Source: Shinella lacus (GTDB lineage Bacteria; Pseudomonadota; Alphaproteobacteria; Rhizobiales; Rhizobiaceae). Taken from it: 64,000 bases of DNA. Position 1 is the stretch's first letter. Each line of letters opens with the position of its first letter. Location of the stretch: NCBI RefSeq assembly GCF_010994755.1, contig NZ_WHSB02000011.1:1-64000 (forward strand). The letters run 5' to 3'. Shown one piece after another: positions 1 through 8,974 of this stretch. Under the pieces are notes generated by a model that ran no database searches, was not told the origin of the DNA, and saw only the letters and a list, made by a program, of their open reading frames with translations. The translations under genes were made by a program, and so were the position numbers.

Positions 1-622
1 TGAACATCAGCTTGAACTGTTCGAGTTCCTTCGCCAGCACCTTGGCCATCGGCCGGTGCACGCGGCCGTGGAAATCGACGCCGATGCCGATATAGGGGCC
101 GACCGCCTCGCGGATCGTCGCGATGGTTTCCACCGCCTTCTCCACCTTGTCCCAGGTATCAACGATCTGCATTTCCTCGCAGCCGTTGAGCTTGATCGCC
201 TTGAACCCGCGGGCGACCACCTCGCGGGCATTGTTGGCGACGTCGGCGGGGCGATCGCCGCCGATCCACGAATAGACCTTGATCCTGTCTCGCACCTGGC
301 CGCCGAGCAGGGCATGGATCGGCTGGCCGTACGCCTTGCCCTTGATGTCCCACAGCGCCTGGTCGATGCCGGCGAGCGCCGACATGTGCACGGCCCCGCC
401 GCGATAGAAGCCGGCGCGGTACATGACCTGCCAATGGTCCTCGATCAGCAGCGGGTCCTTGCCGATGAGGTAATCCGACAGCTCTTCCACAGCGGCCTGC
501 ACGGTCAACGCACGGCCTTCCACCACCGGCTCACCCCAGCCGACGATGCCCTCGTCCGTTTCCACCTTCAGGAACAGCCACCGCGGCGGCACGATATAGG
601 TCGTCAGCTTCGTGATCTTCAT
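1..622 (-). CDS. dgoD: D-galactonate dehydratase, partial (3' end beyond window)
   Basis: Enolase-superfamily (mandelate racemase/muconate lactonizing) enzyme that dehydrates D-galactonate to 2-dehydro-3-deoxy-D-galactonate in the DeLey-Doudoroff galactose route. About 207 N-terminal residues lie in the window. They begin [20 protein letters not shown], close to E. coli DgoD, and include GWGEPVVEG, the capping-domain segment [21 protein letters not shown], the IKLNGCEE strand and the DFHGRV metal-ligand region. The ATG is at 622-620. The active-site remainder is outside the window. It lies just downstream of a GntR regulator on the same strand, which probably controls it. The match is strong for a visible fragment; exact substrate within the family is inferred. 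Confidence 0.9.
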   Translation of the reverse strand, partial: MKITKLTTYIVPPRWLFLKVETDEGIVGWGEPVVEGRALTVQAAVEELSDYLIGKDPLLIEDHWQVMYRAGFYRGGAVHMSALAGIDQALWDIKGKAYGQPIHALLGGQVRDRIKVYSWIGGDRPADVANNAREVVARGFKAIKLNGCEEMQIVDTWDKVEKAVETIATIREAVGPYIGIGVDFHGRVHRPMAKVLAKELEQFKLMF

Positions 623-638
623 GGGTTTCCGTCCCTCG

Positions 639-1394
639 TCAGTGTGTCTTCAAATCGCCGGCATCGCCCATCAGGTGGGAGAGGTCGCGTGCGGCGAGCT
701 CGAGAATGTGGCGCGAGCAGGTTTCCGCCCGCGCGCCATCGCGCAGGCGCAGCGCATCGACGAGCTCGCGGTGCACATCCAGCGCCTCATCGCGCTTGAC
801 CGCCGCGCGGTTGGACGCGTGCAGCGCATAGGAGAGTGCTGCGTGGATGATCGAGGAGAGCTGGTGAAAAACCTTGTTGTGGCTCGCCTTCAGCAGTGTC
901 TCGTGAAAGCGGGCATCGGCGGCGGTGAAGGCTTCCAGGTCCCCCTCCGCATCGCCCATGTCATCGCAGGCCCGTTCCAGGTCGGCGATCTCCTGCGCCG
1001 TGGCACGCGAGGCTGCGAGGAAGGCGGCAGCGGGCTCGACCGTGCGGCGCGCTTCGAGGATCGAGCCGAGCAGTTCTGCCGACAGCACGTCCGGCCCCAT
1101 CCATTCGAGGATCTGCGCGTCGAGCACGTTCCATTCCGCCCGGTCGCAGACGAGCGTACCGACCCGCGGGCGGCCGCGCACGAGACCCTTGGTCTCCAGC
1201 ACCTTCAGCGATTCGCGGATGACAGTGCGGCTGACACCATAGGTCTCGCAAAGGTCGCTTTCGCGTGGCAGAATCGTGCCGGGCGGAAAACGCCCGCCGC
1301 AGATATCCGCGCCGATCGCCGCCGTCACGTTATGGCGCACGCGCGGCCGGCGCGCCGGCGACCGCTGCGCCTGTCTCGTTGCCTTGTCCGCCAA
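639..1394 (-). CDS. GntR-family (FadR/FCD subfamily) transcriptional regulator
   Basis: DNA-binding repressor type with an N-terminal GntR winged helix ([20 protein letters not shown] ... [18 protein letters not shown] ... GTLV) followed by an alpha-helical FCD ligand domain ([38 protein letters not shown]). I chose the TTG at 1394 because GGGAGG sits 4 bases upstream of it. The frame stays open to another TTG at 1430, which would add 12 residues but has no ribosome-binding site. It precedes dgoD with a 16-base gap on the same strand and is divergent from the UxaA-family gene. By analogy with DgoR/UxuR-type regulators it probably senses a sugar acid (inference). Confidence 0.88.
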   Translation of the reverse strand: MADKATRQAQRSPARRPRVRHNVTAAIGADICGGRFPPGTILPRESDLCETYGVSRTVIRESLKVLETKGLVRGRPRVGTLVCDRAEWNVLDAQILEWMGPDVLSAELLGSILEARRTVEPAAAFLAASRATAQEIADLERACDDMGDAEGDLEAFTAADARFHETLLKASHNKVFHQLSSIIHAALSYALHASNRAAVKRDEALDVHRELVDALRLRDGARAETCSRHILELAARDLSHLMGDAGDLKTH

Positions 1395-1426
1395 AGTGCC
1401 TCCCGCAAGCCATGCTAAATCATCAT

Positions 1427-1444
1427 ACAATTAATCAACAATTA
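1427..1444. promoter_or_regulatory. Direct repeat in divergent promoter region, candidate GntR operator
   Basis: Two ACAATTA copies (1427-1433 and 1438-1444), 11 bp apart (one helical turn), lie in the AT-rich gap between the GntR regulator and the UxaA-family gene. AT-rich repeats of this kind are common GntR targets; the assignment is inference. Confidence 0.35.
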
Positions 1445-1560
1445 TACGACAAATTGATGGCAACCGCCAAGATGCGCGGCCTCGTCGGTGCGCAAAATTC
1501 CTGATATTGACTTTTGCTGACAGAGTGCATAATGCGCCGAACCCAACCGCAGGAGCCGCC

Positions 1561-3090
1561 ATGCTCGCCGAACTTCCCGCCGTTCTCGTCCTCAATGCGA
1601 AAGACAATGTCGGGGTCGCTCCCGGCAACGTCGATGCCGGGCGGGCGCTCGTCAACGGCGTGACGGCCGCCGAGCGCATACCGCGCGGCCACAAGGTGGC
1701 GCTGGCAGCGATCGCCGAAGGCGCGCCCATCCTGAAATACGGCCAGATCATCGGCTATGCGACGAAGGCGATCCATCCCGGCGAACATGTGCACCTGCAG
1801 AACCTCGCCATTCTCGACGTCGCGCTGAAACACGAATTCTGCGTCGACAACGCCCCGCCGGTGATGGTGCCGGAGGCCGAGCGCCGCACCTTCGAGGGCT
1901 ATGATCGCGGCAACGGCCGCATCGGCACGCGCAACTATATCGGCATCCTCTCCACGGTGAACTGTTCCGCCACGGTCTCGCGTTATGTGGCGGAGCACTA
2001 TGCCCGCAAATTCCGCGAGACCGGTCATGAGAACATCGACGGCGTGGTGGCGCTCACCTATGGCGGCGGCTGTGCGCTTAATCTGAAATCCGAAGGCGGG
2101 CGCATCCTGACGCGCACCTTCAAGGGCTATGCCCGCAACCCGAATTTCGGCGGCATCCTGATGATCGGGCTGGGCTGCGAGACCTTCCAATATGGCCCGC
2201 TCGTCGAAGAGGCCGGGCTGGAGGAGGGAAAGACCTTCCGCAAGATGATGATCCAGGAACAGGGCGGCACGCGCAAGACGATCGAGGCGGCCTGCGCGAT
2301 GATTGACGACATGCTGCCGGATGTCGGCCGCATCCGCCGCTCGCCGCAGCCGCTCTCCGGCATCAGGTTGGCGCTCGAATGCGGCGGTTCGGACGGCTAT
2401 TCCGGCATTTCCGCCAATCCGGCGCTCGGCGTCGCCTCCGACCTCCTGGTCAAGGAAGGTGCGACGACCGTGCTCTCCGAAACGCCGGAAATCTACGGCG
2501 CCGAACACCTTTTGACACGCCGCGCCGCCCGGCCGGAGGTCGCGGAAAAGCTGCTTTCCCGCATCGACTGGTGGCGCGACTACACCGCCAGGAACGATGC
2601 CGAGCTCAACAACAACCCCTCCTTCGGCAATAAGGCCGGCGGCCTCACCACCATTCTTGAAAAGTCGCTCGGCGCCGTCGCCAAGGGCGGCTCCATGCCG
2701 CTCAACGCCGTCTACGAATATGCCGAGGAGGTGACGGAAACGGGCTTCGTCTTCATGGACACGCCGGGCTACGACCCCGCCGCCGTGACCGGCCAGATCG
2801 CCGGCGGCTGCAACCTCGTCGCCTTCACCACCGGCCGCGGCTCGGTCTCCGGCTACAAGCCCGCGCCCTGCATCAAGATCGCCACCAACACGCCGATGTA
2901 CGAGCACATCAAGGAAGACATGGACATCAATTGCGGCACGATCGTCGACGGCACGGAGACGATCGAACAGGCCGGCCGCCGCATCTTCGAATTCGTCATC
3001 GACACCGCCTCCGGCCGCAAGACGGCCAGCGAAGCCTATGACTACGGCGACAACGAATTCGTCCCCTGGCAGGTCGGCGCCATTACCTGA
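1561..3090 (+). CDS. UxaA-family sugar-acid dehydratase (altronate/galactarate dehydratase type)
   Basis: Predicted metal-dependent dehydratase of hexaric or hexonic acids, 509 aa, similar in length to E. coli UxaA (about 495) and GarD (about 523). The N-terminal ~100 residues look like a SAF domain (NAKDNVGVAPGNVDAG, GHKVALAAI, HVHLQNLAI). The main domain follows with GRIGTRNYIGILSTVNCSAT, THGGGCAL-like TYGGGCALN, GLGCET, LECGGSDGYSGISANPALG and a C-terminal INCGTIVDG. ATG 1561 follows AGGAG. An in-frame TTG at 1507 lacks a ribosome-binding site. Its position opposite dgoD and a GntR regulator fits sugar-acid catabolism. Sequence alone does not separate altronate, galactarate and related substrates. 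Confidence 0.85.
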   Translation: MLAELPAVLVLNAKDNVGVAPGNVDAGRALVNGVTAAERIPRGHKVALAAIAEGAPILKYGQIIGYATKAIHPGEHVHLQNLAILDVALKHEFCVDNAPPVMVPEAERRTFEGYDRGNGRIGTRNYIGILSTVNCSATVSRYVAEHYARKFRETGHENIDGVVALTYGGGCALNLKSEGGRILTRTFKGYARNPNFGGILMIGLGCETFQYGPLVEEAGLEEGKTFRKMMIQEQGGTRKTIEAACAMIDDMLPDVGRIRRSPQPLSGIRLALECGGSDGYSGISANPALGVASDLLVKEGATTVLSETPEIYGAEHLLTRRAARPEVAEKLLSRIDWWRDYTARNDAELNNNPSFGNKAGGLTTILEKSLGAVAKGGSMPLNAVYEYAEEVTETGFVFMDTPGYDPAAVTGQIAGGCNLVAFTTGRGSVSGYKPAPCIKIATNTPMYEHIKEDMDINCGTIVDGTETIEQAGRRIFEFVIDTASGRKTASEAYDYGDNEFVPWQVGAIT

Positions 3091-3182
3091 AGCGGCCTCC
3101 AAAACACACCAAGCAACGAGAATAAATCTCCCCTGAAATATCCATTATAAAACAGTGAATTATCAGCAGTTTCAAACCGTTC

Positions 3183-3199
3183 TGGTAATGCCGTTACCA
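3183..3199. promoter_or_regulatory. Inverted repeat TGGTAA-N5-TTACCA, candidate operator
   Basis: A perfect 6-bp inverted repeat with a 5-base centre lies about 72 bp upstream of the TTG start of the secreted Tudor-like protein gene. It has no T-tract, so a protein-binding dyad is more likely than a terminator. No regulator is identified. Confidence 0.35.
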
Positions 3200-3270
3200 A
3201 ACATGCCTGGTGCGGTTTCCCCAGCCATTTTGGTTAGGGAGGACGGGCGAGAGCCCAGAGGAGTACTTTC

Positions 3271-3645
3271 TTGAAGAAACTGGTGATGTTCGTGCTTGCC
3301 GCAGGCCTGTTCTCTTGCGGTAGCGCAATCGCTCACGCCCAGACGAAGGGCGACTGGGTACTCGGAAACTACAAGGGCGCCGGCTACTGGTTCCCGGGGG
3401 TCGTCGAAAAAATCGGCGGTGGCCAGATCACCATTCGCTACGACGATGGCGACCGGGAAACCGTATCGGTCAACGACGTCCGGCCCTACGACTGGATGAT
3501 CGGCATGAAGGTCGAATGCAACTACAAGGGTCAGGGCGAATGGTACGGCGGCACGATCGCGTCGCTGGCCGGCGAGAAGATCGGCATCGCCTATGATGAC
3601 GGCGACAAGGAAACGACCAAGACCGGCCGTTGTCGCACGCAATAA
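3271..3645 (+). CDS. Secreted protein with two Tudor/Agenet-like repeats
   Basis: 124-aa protein of unknown function. A signal peptide (MKKLVMFVLAAGLFSCGSAI, then AHA) predicts export to the periplasm. The mature part is two tandem repeats. Repeat 1 (about residues 28-76) has LGNYKGAGYWFPGVVEKIGG and IRYDDGDRET. Repeat 2 (about 80-118) has ECNYKGQGEWYGGTIASLAG and IAYDDGDKET. This hydrophobic-aromatic-DDGD pattern is typical of Tudor/Agenet small barrels. The start is TTG 3271, supported by GAGGAG about 8 bases upstream. No operon partner; the next gene is convergent. The ligand is unknown. Confidence 0.75.
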   Translation: MKKLVMFVLAAGLFSCGSAIAHAQTKGDWVLGNYKGAGYWFPGVVEKIGGGQITIRYDDGDRETVSVNDVRPYDWMIGMKVECNYKGQGEWYGGTIASLAGEKIGIAYDDGDKETTKTGRCRTQ

Positions 3646-3693
3646 AAGGCTTGGAAAAAGGGGGTGGGTTCGACCTGCCCCCAGATTCGAGCG

Positions 3694-4044
3694 TCACGCG
3701 TGCATGAGGATATTGACGAGCGTGCCGGCGGGATCACGCACGAAGAAGCGCCGCACGCCCCAAGGCTCGTCCGCGGGACCGTATTCGATCGCGTAACCGC
3801 CTTTCAGCGCGGCCTGATAGGCCGCCTCCACATCGTCCACCTCGACCGAAAGGCCCGGCACCGGCGTGCCGGAGCCGCCCTCTGAGGCAAAACTCACCTG
3901 CAAGGGCATGGTGCCGCCGGTGCCGTAGGTGACGATCCAGCCATGGTCCATGAGGAGATCGAGCCCGAGAACGTCGCCGTAGAATTTCGCGACGGCGGCC
4001 GGGTCGGCTGTTTCGACATTCGCGACGATGCGTTTGACCTTCAT
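3694..4044 (-). CDS. VOC superfamily (glyoxalase/bleomycin-resistance fold) protein
   Basis: 116-aa single-module VOC protein. The visible pattern is VKRIVANVETADPAAVAKFY, the YGDVLGLDLL loop, PGLSVEVDDVEAAYQAAL and the C-terminal GVRRFFVRDPAGTLVNIL, matching paired beta-alpha-beta-beta-beta units. These proteins act as small metal-dependent lyases, isomerases, dioxygenases or ligand binders; the substrate is not evident. ATG 4044 has GAGGAGG upstream, and the gene starts 10 bases after the stop of the GntR regulator, so the two probably share a transcript. Confidence 0.85.
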   Translation of the reverse strand: MKVKRIVANVETADPAAVAKFYGDVLGLDLLMDHGWIVTYGTGGTMPLQVSFASEGGSGTPVPGLSVEVDDVEAAYQAALKGGYAIEYGPADEPWGVRRFFVRDPAGTLVNILMHA

Positions 4045-4054
4045 GACGACCTCC

Positions 4055-5104
4055 TCAGCGCGCAATGGGGCTCGCATAGACCGGCATATCCGGCCGGTGC
4101 GCCGCGCGCAGTTCCGCGACGCGCTGGATGACCTTGGGCAGCGATACGGTAATATGGTGTTGCAGGGTCTCGGCGGCACGCGCGCTGTCGTCCACGTCGA
4201 GCGCCCGGAACACCGCGAGATGCTCGGCGATGAAGGGCTCGCTTTCCGGCATGCGGTGCGAGACGCCGATGATGTGCTTGCTGACATTCAGCATGAACCG
4301 CGCGCGGCGCAGCGCGATCAGCAGTTCCCGGTTGGGGCAGTAGCCGAGGCAGGTGATGTGCAGGTCGGTTTCGAGATCGTCCATCGCCGGAACGGAGAGG
4401 TCCGGATAGACCGCCAGCGCCTCCTCCAGCCGATGCGTCATCGCACGACGCTCGGTGGGCGGGATGAAGGGGGCCGCCCGGGTCAGCGCCAGAGGCTCCA
4501 GCGCCACGCGGATATCGTGCAGGTCGCGCATGCGGCTTTCGTCGAGCGGCACCAGCGTCCAGCGCATGCGCTCGTCCTTTTCCACGATGCCGAGCGCTTC
4601 GAGCCGCGTCAGCGCATCGCGCGCCACCTGCCGGCCGACGCCCCGCGCACGCGCCAGCTCCACCTCGTTGATCCGGTGGCGGCCGAAGACGGAGATATGC
4701 ACCATCTCGCGCTCCAGGCTCTCATAGATCGCCTCCCAGCCGGGCGCCTTGCGCAGGCCCGGCGCCTCCTCGTCGAGGCCGAGCATCTCGGCGGTCAGCG
4801 CTACGCGCTTCGGCCCGCTGCGCCCCTGCCCCACGAGGAAACCGCGCCCATCGAAACGCCGGATCGAACCCGCCGCCTCCAGCAGCGCAAAGGCCTGGCG
4901 GACCGGCGTGCGCGTGGAGGCAAAAACGCCGGCGACGGGGCCTTCGAGCAGCAGCGCGCCCCTCGGCAGGCGGCCGGCCGATATGGCTTCGGCCAAGACG
5001 TCGCGAATGCGCAGGTAAAGCGGGCTCTTGTCGAGCGCCGCTTCGGCGCTTTCCGCGCCCGTCTCCGCCAAAACCTGACCCGCTTCGTTCATGGCGCGGA
5101 CCAT
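4055..5104 (-). CDS. GntR-family regulator with two winged-helix domains and an FCD domain
   Basis: 349 aa, about 100 longer than a usual FadR-type regulator. Residues 28-92 form a typical GntR winged helix (VLAEAISAGRLPRGALLLEG, STRTPVRQAFALLEAAGSI, GRGFLVG). Residues about 123-187 repeat the pattern more loosely (YESLEREMVHISVFGRHRIN, ARGVGRQVARDALTRLEALG, WTLVPL). Residues about 190-335 are the helical FCD ligand domain (HDIRVALEPLAL, DLETDLHITCLGY, EHLAVFRAL). ATG 5104 is used. The downstream VOC gene is probably cotranscribed; ilvD is divergent. The effector is unknown. The second winged helix is read from pattern only. Confidence 0.85.
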   Translation of the reverse strand: MVRAMNEAGQVLAETGAESAEAALDKSPLYLRIRDVLAEAISAGRLPRGALLLEGPVAGVFASTRTPVRQAFALLEAAGSIRRFDGRGFLVGQGRSGPKRVALTAEMLGLDEEAPGLRKAPGWEAIYESLEREMVHISVFGRHRINEVELARARGVGRQVARDALTRLEALGIVEKDERMRWTLVPLDESRMRDLHDIRVALEPLALTRAAPFIPPTERRAMTHRLEEALAVYPDLSVPAMDDLETDLHITCLGYCPNRELLIALRRARFMLNVSKHIIGVSHRMPESEPFIAEHLAVFRALDVDDSARAAETLQHHITVSLPKVIQRVAELRAAHRPDMPVYASPIAR

Positions 5105-5300
5105 GGCATGAATGCCTTATGCCGACAACGGTCATGTCCGGCGCCGGCAGGCAGCAAGGAAATTGCGCCGCACTGTCAAAAAATCGTCATTCCTTTCGTG
5201 ACGCGCGGGGCGTTTTGCGCTAGGGAAACCCTCTCAAGGCTCGCAATCCGGCCCTAGAAGGGCCATATGCGAGCAACGTCCTATGTCAAGGAATGGAACC

Positions 5301-7136
5301 ATGCCCGCATACCGCTCCCGAACCACCACCCACGGCCGCAACATGGCCGGTGCCCGCGGCCTCTGGCGCGCGACCGGCATGAAGGATTCGGATTTCGGCA
5401 AGCCGATTATCGCGGTGGTGAACTCCTTTACCCAGTTCGTGCCCGGCCACGTGCACCTGAAGGACCTCGGCCAGCTCGTCGCGCGCGAGATCGAGGCTGC
5501 CGGCGGCGTCGCCAAGGAATTCAACACGATCGCCGTCGACGACGGCATCGCCATGGGCCATGACGGCATGCTCTACTCGCTGCCGTCGCGCGAAATCATC
5601 GCCGACTCGGTCGAGTACATGGTAAACGCGCATTGCGCCGACGCCATGGTCTGCATCTCGAACTGCGACAAGATCACGCCCGGCATGCTGAACGCCGCCA
5701 TGCGCCTCAACATCCCGGCCGTCTTCGTTTCCGGCGGCCCGATGGAGGCCGGCAAGGTCGTGTTGCACGGCAAGACGGTTGCGCTCGACCTCGTGGACGC
5801 CATGGTTGCCGCCGCCGACGACAAGATTTCCGACGAGGACGTCAAGGTCATCGAACGATCGGCCTGTCCGACCTGCGGCTCCTGCTCCGGCATGTTCACG
5901 GCCAATTCGATGAACTGCCTGACCGAAGCCCTCGGCCTGTCGCTGCCCGGCAACGGCTCGACGCTGGCGACGCATGCCGACCGCAAGCGCCTCTTCGTCG
6001 AGGCCGGCCACCTGATCGTCGATCTCGCACGGCGCTATTACGAGCAGGAAGACGAAAGCATCCTGCCGCGTTCGGTCGCCAACAAGCGCGCCTTCGAGAA
6101 CGCCATGTCGCTCGACGTCGCCATGGGCGGCTCGACCAACACCGTGCTGCACATTCTCGCGGCCGCCTATGAAGGCGGCATCGATTTCGACCTCAGCGAC
6201 ATCGACGCGCTGTCGCGTCGTGTGCCCTGCCTCTCCAAGGTCGCCCCCGCCAAGCAGGACGTGCACATGGAAGACGTGCACCGTGCCGGCGGCATCATGC
6301 GCATCCTTGGCGAACTCGACCGCGGCGGCCTCATCCACCGCGACACGCCGACCGTGCATGCCGAAACGCTCGGCCACGCGATCGACCGCTGGGACATCAC
6401 CCGCACCAACAGCGAAACGGTCCGCACCTTCTTCCGCGCGGCGCCGGGCGGCATCCCCACCCAGGTCGCGTTCAGCCAGTCGGCCCGCTGGGACGAACTG
6501 GACACGGACGGCGAAAACGGCGTCATCCGCTCCGTCGAACACCCCTTCTCCAAGGACGGCGGCCTCGCCGTGCTTTCGGGCAACATCGCGCTCGACGGCT
6601 GCATCGTGAAGACGGCGGGCGTCGATGAATCGATCCTGAAGTTCTCCGGCCCGGCAGTGGTCTTCGAAAGCCAGGACGCGGCGGTCAAGGGCATCCTCGC
6701 CAACGAGGTGAAGGCCGGCGACGTCGTGGTCATCCGCTACGAAGGCCCGAAGGGCGGCCCCGGCATGCAGGAAATGCTCTATCCGACGAGCTACCTGAAG
6801 TCGAAGGGCCTCGGAAAGGCCTGCGCGCTCGTCACCGACGGCCGCTTCTCCGGCGGCACCTCGGGCCTGTCGATCGGCCATGCCTCGCCGGAAGCCGCCC
6901 AGGGCGGCACGATCGGCCTCGTGCGCCAGGGCGACCTCATCGAGATCGACATCCCGAACCGTACGATCAACCTCGCGGTTTCGGAGGAAGAGCTGGCCGT
7001 GCGCCGTGCCGAGCAGGACAAGCTCGGCTGGAAGCCGGCGGCACCGCGCAAGCGCAACGTCACGACGGCGCTGAAGGCCTATGCCGCCTTCGCCGCCAGC
7101 GCCGACAAGGGCGCCGTGCGCATCCTGCCGGAATAA
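5301..7136 (+). CDS. ilvD: Dihydroxy-acid dehydratase
   Basis: Cytosolic iron-sulfur enzyme converting 2,3-dihydroxy-isovalerate and -methylvalerate to the 2-oxo acids of valine and isoleucine synthesis. 611 aa, near E. coli IlvD (616). The start [20 protein letters not shown] aligns with E. coli IlvD, so I took ATG 5301 rather than the in-frame ATG 5283. Visible signatures are [22 protein letters not shown] (cluster Cys122), [20 protein letters not shown] (Cys195), GGSTNTVLH and [11 protein letters not shown]. It stands alone, with its own upstream region divergent from the GntR gene. Confidence 0.97.
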   Translation: MPAYRSRTTTHGRNMAGARGLWRATGMKDSDFGKPIIAVVNSFTQFVPGHVHLKDLGQLVAREIEAAGGVAKEFNTIAVDDGIAMGHDGMLYSLPSREIIADSVEYMVNAHCADAMVCISNCDKITPGMLNAAMRLNIPAVFVSGGPMEAGKVVLHGKTVALDLVDAMVAAADDKISDEDVKVIERSACPTCGSCSGMFTANSMNCLTEALGLSLPGNGSTLATHADRKRLFVEAGHLIVDLARRYYEQEDESILPRSVANKRAFENAMSLDVAMGGSTNTVLHILAAAYEGGIDFDLSDIDALSRRVPCLSKVAPAKQDVHMEDVHRAGGIMRILGELDRGGLIHRDTPTVHAETLGHAIDRWDITRTNSETVRTFFRAAPGGIPTQVAFSQSARWDELDTDGENGVIRSVEHPFSKDGGLAVLSGNIALDGCIVKTAGVDESILKFSGPAVVFESQDAAVKGILANEVKAGDVVVIRYEGPKGGPGMQEMLYPTSYLKSKGLGKACALVTDGRFSGGTSGLSIGHASPEAAQGGTIGLVRQGDLIEIDIPNRTINLAVSEEELAVRRAEQDKLGWKPAAPRKRNVTTALKAYAAFAASADKGAVRILPE

Positions 7137-7144
7137 GCGTTTTG

Positions 7145-7172
7145 CCGGGCGCCAGGTTTCCCTCGCGCCCGG
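7145..7172. terminator. Candidate bidirectional terminator between ilvD and the GFA gene
   Basis: An 8-bp stem (CCGGGCGC / GCGCCCGG, 7145-7152 and 7165-7172) with a 12-base loop lies between convergent genes. It lacks a clear T-run. Confidence 0.35.
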
Positions 7173-7179
7173 TCTCGTC

Positions 7180-7584
7180 TCAGAGATGGCGCGTCTCTTC
7201 CGGCGTGTTCCACCAGGCATTGTTCCGCCCGTCGAAATATTGCACCGGCAGTGCCGCAAGCTCGCTGTGCTCGATATCGTCGAGGCAGGCGACGTTGATC
7301 GAGACATACTCCCCGCCGATCGCCTCGACATAGCCCTTGCCGAAGGGCGACACGCCGCAGGTCTTGCAGAAGTGATGGTGCGCGCTCATCGTGCCGAACT
7401 GGTAGTCGCCGAGATCCGCCTCGTCGCATTGCAGGCGAAAGGCATCCGGCTTGATCTGGGCGCCCCAAGAGCGCTTCTTCGAGCAGATCGAGCAATTGCA
7501 GCGGCCCGTACCGGCGGAAAGGTCGATATCCGCCTCATAGCGGATCTTTCCGCAATGGCAGCTTCCCTTGTAGGTCTTCAACAT
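7180..7584 (-). CDS. GFA/CENP-V family zinc-binding protein
   Basis: 134-aa protein of the glutathione-dependent formaldehyde-activating (GFA) fold. Zinc-ligand cysteines are visible: GSCHCGK (Cys9, Cys11), CNCSIC (Cys29, 31, 34) and FCKTC (Cys73, 76). The C-terminal half has [15 protein letters not shown] and [11 protein letters not shown]. Activity as S-hydroxymethylglutathione synthase is not established for most members, so the function is open. ATG 7584 has GAGGAAA upstream. It is divergent from a MarR regulator whose promoter region holds two dyads, so that regulator probably controls it. Confidence 0.87.
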   Translation of the reverse strand: MLKTYKGSCHCGKIRYEADIDLSAGTGRCNCSICSKKRSWGAQIKPDAFRLQCDEADLGDYQFGTMSAHHHFCKTCGVSPFGKGYVEAIGGEYVSINVACLDDIEHSELAALPVQYFDGRNNAWWNTPEETRHL

Positions 7585-7617
7585 GATGTTTCCTCGCTTG
7601 CGCCACGCGCCCATAAA

Positions 7618-7633
7618 TGACAATATGCTGTCA
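7618..7633. promoter_or_regulatory. Imperfect dyad TGACAATATGCTGTCA, candidate MarR operator copy 1
   Basis: This 16-bp near-palindrome in the GFA/MarR intergenic region shares the TGACA...TGTCA frame with the perfect copy 33 bp downstream (centre to centre). It sits about 35 bp before the GFA start codon on the minus strand. Confidence 0.6.
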
Positions 7634-7650
7634 AATTCACTTTTGCAGAA

Positions 7651-7666
7651 TGACAACATGTTGTCA
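7651..7666. promoter_or_regulatory. Perfect palindrome TGACAACATGTTGTCA, candidate MarR operator copy 2
   Basis: A perfect 16-bp palindrome ends two bases before the MarR ATG at 7669. Its length and symmetry suit a dimeric MarR protein, and its position suggests autorepression. Confidence 0.65.
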
Positions 7667-7668
7667 AT

Positions 7669-8130
7669 ATGAATCCGGATCGCACCCCCGCCGGCGACGC
7701 GTTCGCCGCCTTCGCCATTTCCGTGCTGCGCCTTGCAGGGCACTTGCAGACGGCCGGCGATGCGCTGGCCAAACCCGCCGGACAGACCAGCGCGCGCTGG
7801 CAGGTTCTCGCCGCCGCCGACCATGCGCCGATGTCCGTGGCGGACGCCGGCCGCGCGCTCGGCATGACGCGGCAGGGCGTGCAGCGCGTCGCCGACCTGC
7901 TCGAAAAGGACGGCCTGATCCTCTATGCGGAAAACCCCGCCCACCAGCGCGCCAAGCTGATGGTGCTGACCGAGGCGGGCAAGGTGACGCTCGACGCCAT
8001 CAAGGCCCGCCAGGCCGTCTGGGCCAACGCGCTCGGCGAACTCTTCGATAAAAAGCAGCTCCGCGAAGCAACCGAGACCGTCATCACGGCGTTACAGGCC
8101 GTTGAGAAACAGTCCGTGCCGGACGACTGA
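7669..8130 (+). CDS. MarR-family transcriptional regulator
   Basis: 153-aa dimeric winged-helix regulator. The core reads [40 protein letters not shown] (recognition helix), KDGLIL and the wing [20 protein letters not shown], followed by the C-terminal dimerisation helix. ATG 7669 directly follows a perfect dyad, leaving no room for a ribosome-binding site, so the mRNA may be leaderless. Divergent from the GFA gene; the two dyads between them are the likely targets. The DUF899 gene downstream has its own gap. The inducer is unknown. Confidence 0.9.
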   Translation: MNPDRTPAGDAFAAFAISVLRLAGHLQTAGDALAKPAGQTSARWQVLAAADHAPMSVADAGRALGMTRQGVQRVADLLEKDGLILYAENPAHQRAKLMVLTEAGKVTLDAIKARQAVWANALGELFDKKQLREATETVITALQAVEKQSVPDD

Positions 8131-8211
8131 AACAAGTCGACGCTTTGACACGGGCGATAAATGTTGATACCAACTTATTTGTCGAAAGCCCGTGAAAGAG
8201 GAGTCCCGAGC

Positions 8212-8946
8212 ATGAGACCGAACCACGAGATCGTATCCCAGGAAGAATGGCTCGCCGCCCGCAAGGCCCTGCTGGCCCTGGAGAAGGAAGAGACGAAGCT
8301 GCGCGACAAGGTGCGCGCCGAGCGCCTCACCCTGCCCTGGGTCAAGGTGGAGAAGGACTACACCTTCGAAACGCCGGAAGGCCGCAGGACGCTGGCGGAA
8401 CTGTTCGACGGGCGCAGCCAGCTCATCGTCTACCACTTCATGTATGGTCCGGACTGGGATGCCGGCTGCCCCGGCTGTTCCTTCATGGCCGACCATATCG
8501 ACGGCATGCTGCCGCATCTCAACAATCACGACGTGACGATGATCGCCGCCGCCCGCGCGCCGCTGGAAAAGCTTGAGGCCTACAAGAAGCGCATGGGCTG
8601 GGAATTCCCCTGGGTCTCGTCCTTCGGCAGCGATTTCAACTTCGACTACCACGTCTCCTTCACCAAGGAGGAGCTGGCGCGCGGCAAGGTGATGTATAAC
8701 TTCCGCGAGACCGACGCCGCCGATGCGCATGACGAGCTTCCGGGCCTCAGCGCCTTCTTCAAGGACGAAGACGGCATCGTCTACCACACCTACTCGGACT
8801 ATGCCCGCGGTGGCGAAGAAGCGCTCGGCACCCTGATGATCCTCGACCGCGCGCCAAAAGGCCGCAACGAGACGGGAACGCTCAGCTTCGTCAAGCGCAA
8901 GGACGAATATGACGATGCGCCGAAGGCGCATTCCTGCTGCGACTAA
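8212..8946 (+). CDS. DUF899 family thioredoxin-like protein
   Basis: 244-aa cytosolic protein of the DUF899 family, a thioredoxin-like fold whose activity is unassigned. Visible features are HEIVSQEEWLAARKALLALE at the N-terminus, LPWVKVEKDYTFETPEG, LIVYHFMYGPDWDAGCPGCS with the CPGC pair at residues 86-89, YHVSFTKEELARGKVMYNF and YHTYSDYARGGEEALGT. It ends in a CCD tail. ATG 8212 has GAGGAGT upstream; an in-frame ATG at 8161 lacks one. The two-domain VOC gene follows 28 bases later and is probably cotranscribed. Confidence 0.88.
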   Translation: MRPNHEIVSQEEWLAARKALLALEKEETKLRDKVRAERLTLPWVKVEKDYTFETPEGRRTLAELFDGRSQLIVYHFMYGPDWDAGCPGCSFMADHIDGMLPHLNNHDVTMIAAARAPLEKLEAYKKRMGWEFPWVSSFGSDFNFDYHVSFTKEELARGKVMYNFRETDAADAHDELPGLSAFFKDEDGIVYHTYSDYARGGEEALGTLMILDRAPKGRNETGTLSFVKRKDEYDDAPKAHSCCD

Positions 8947-8974
8947 GCCCAGAAGACAACGAAGGAACGACGAC

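Noticed and set aside
1435-3102. A 555-residue minus-strand frame opposite the UxaA-family gene
   Set aside because: Antisense shadow with no recognisable domain; the plus-strand frame has a ribosome-binding site and family motifs.
8145-8174. A TTGACA -35-like sequence and GTTG-ATAC-CAAC repeat before the DUF899 gene
   Set aside because: The -10 match at the expected spacing is poor and the 4-bp arms are too short to support a promoter or operator call.
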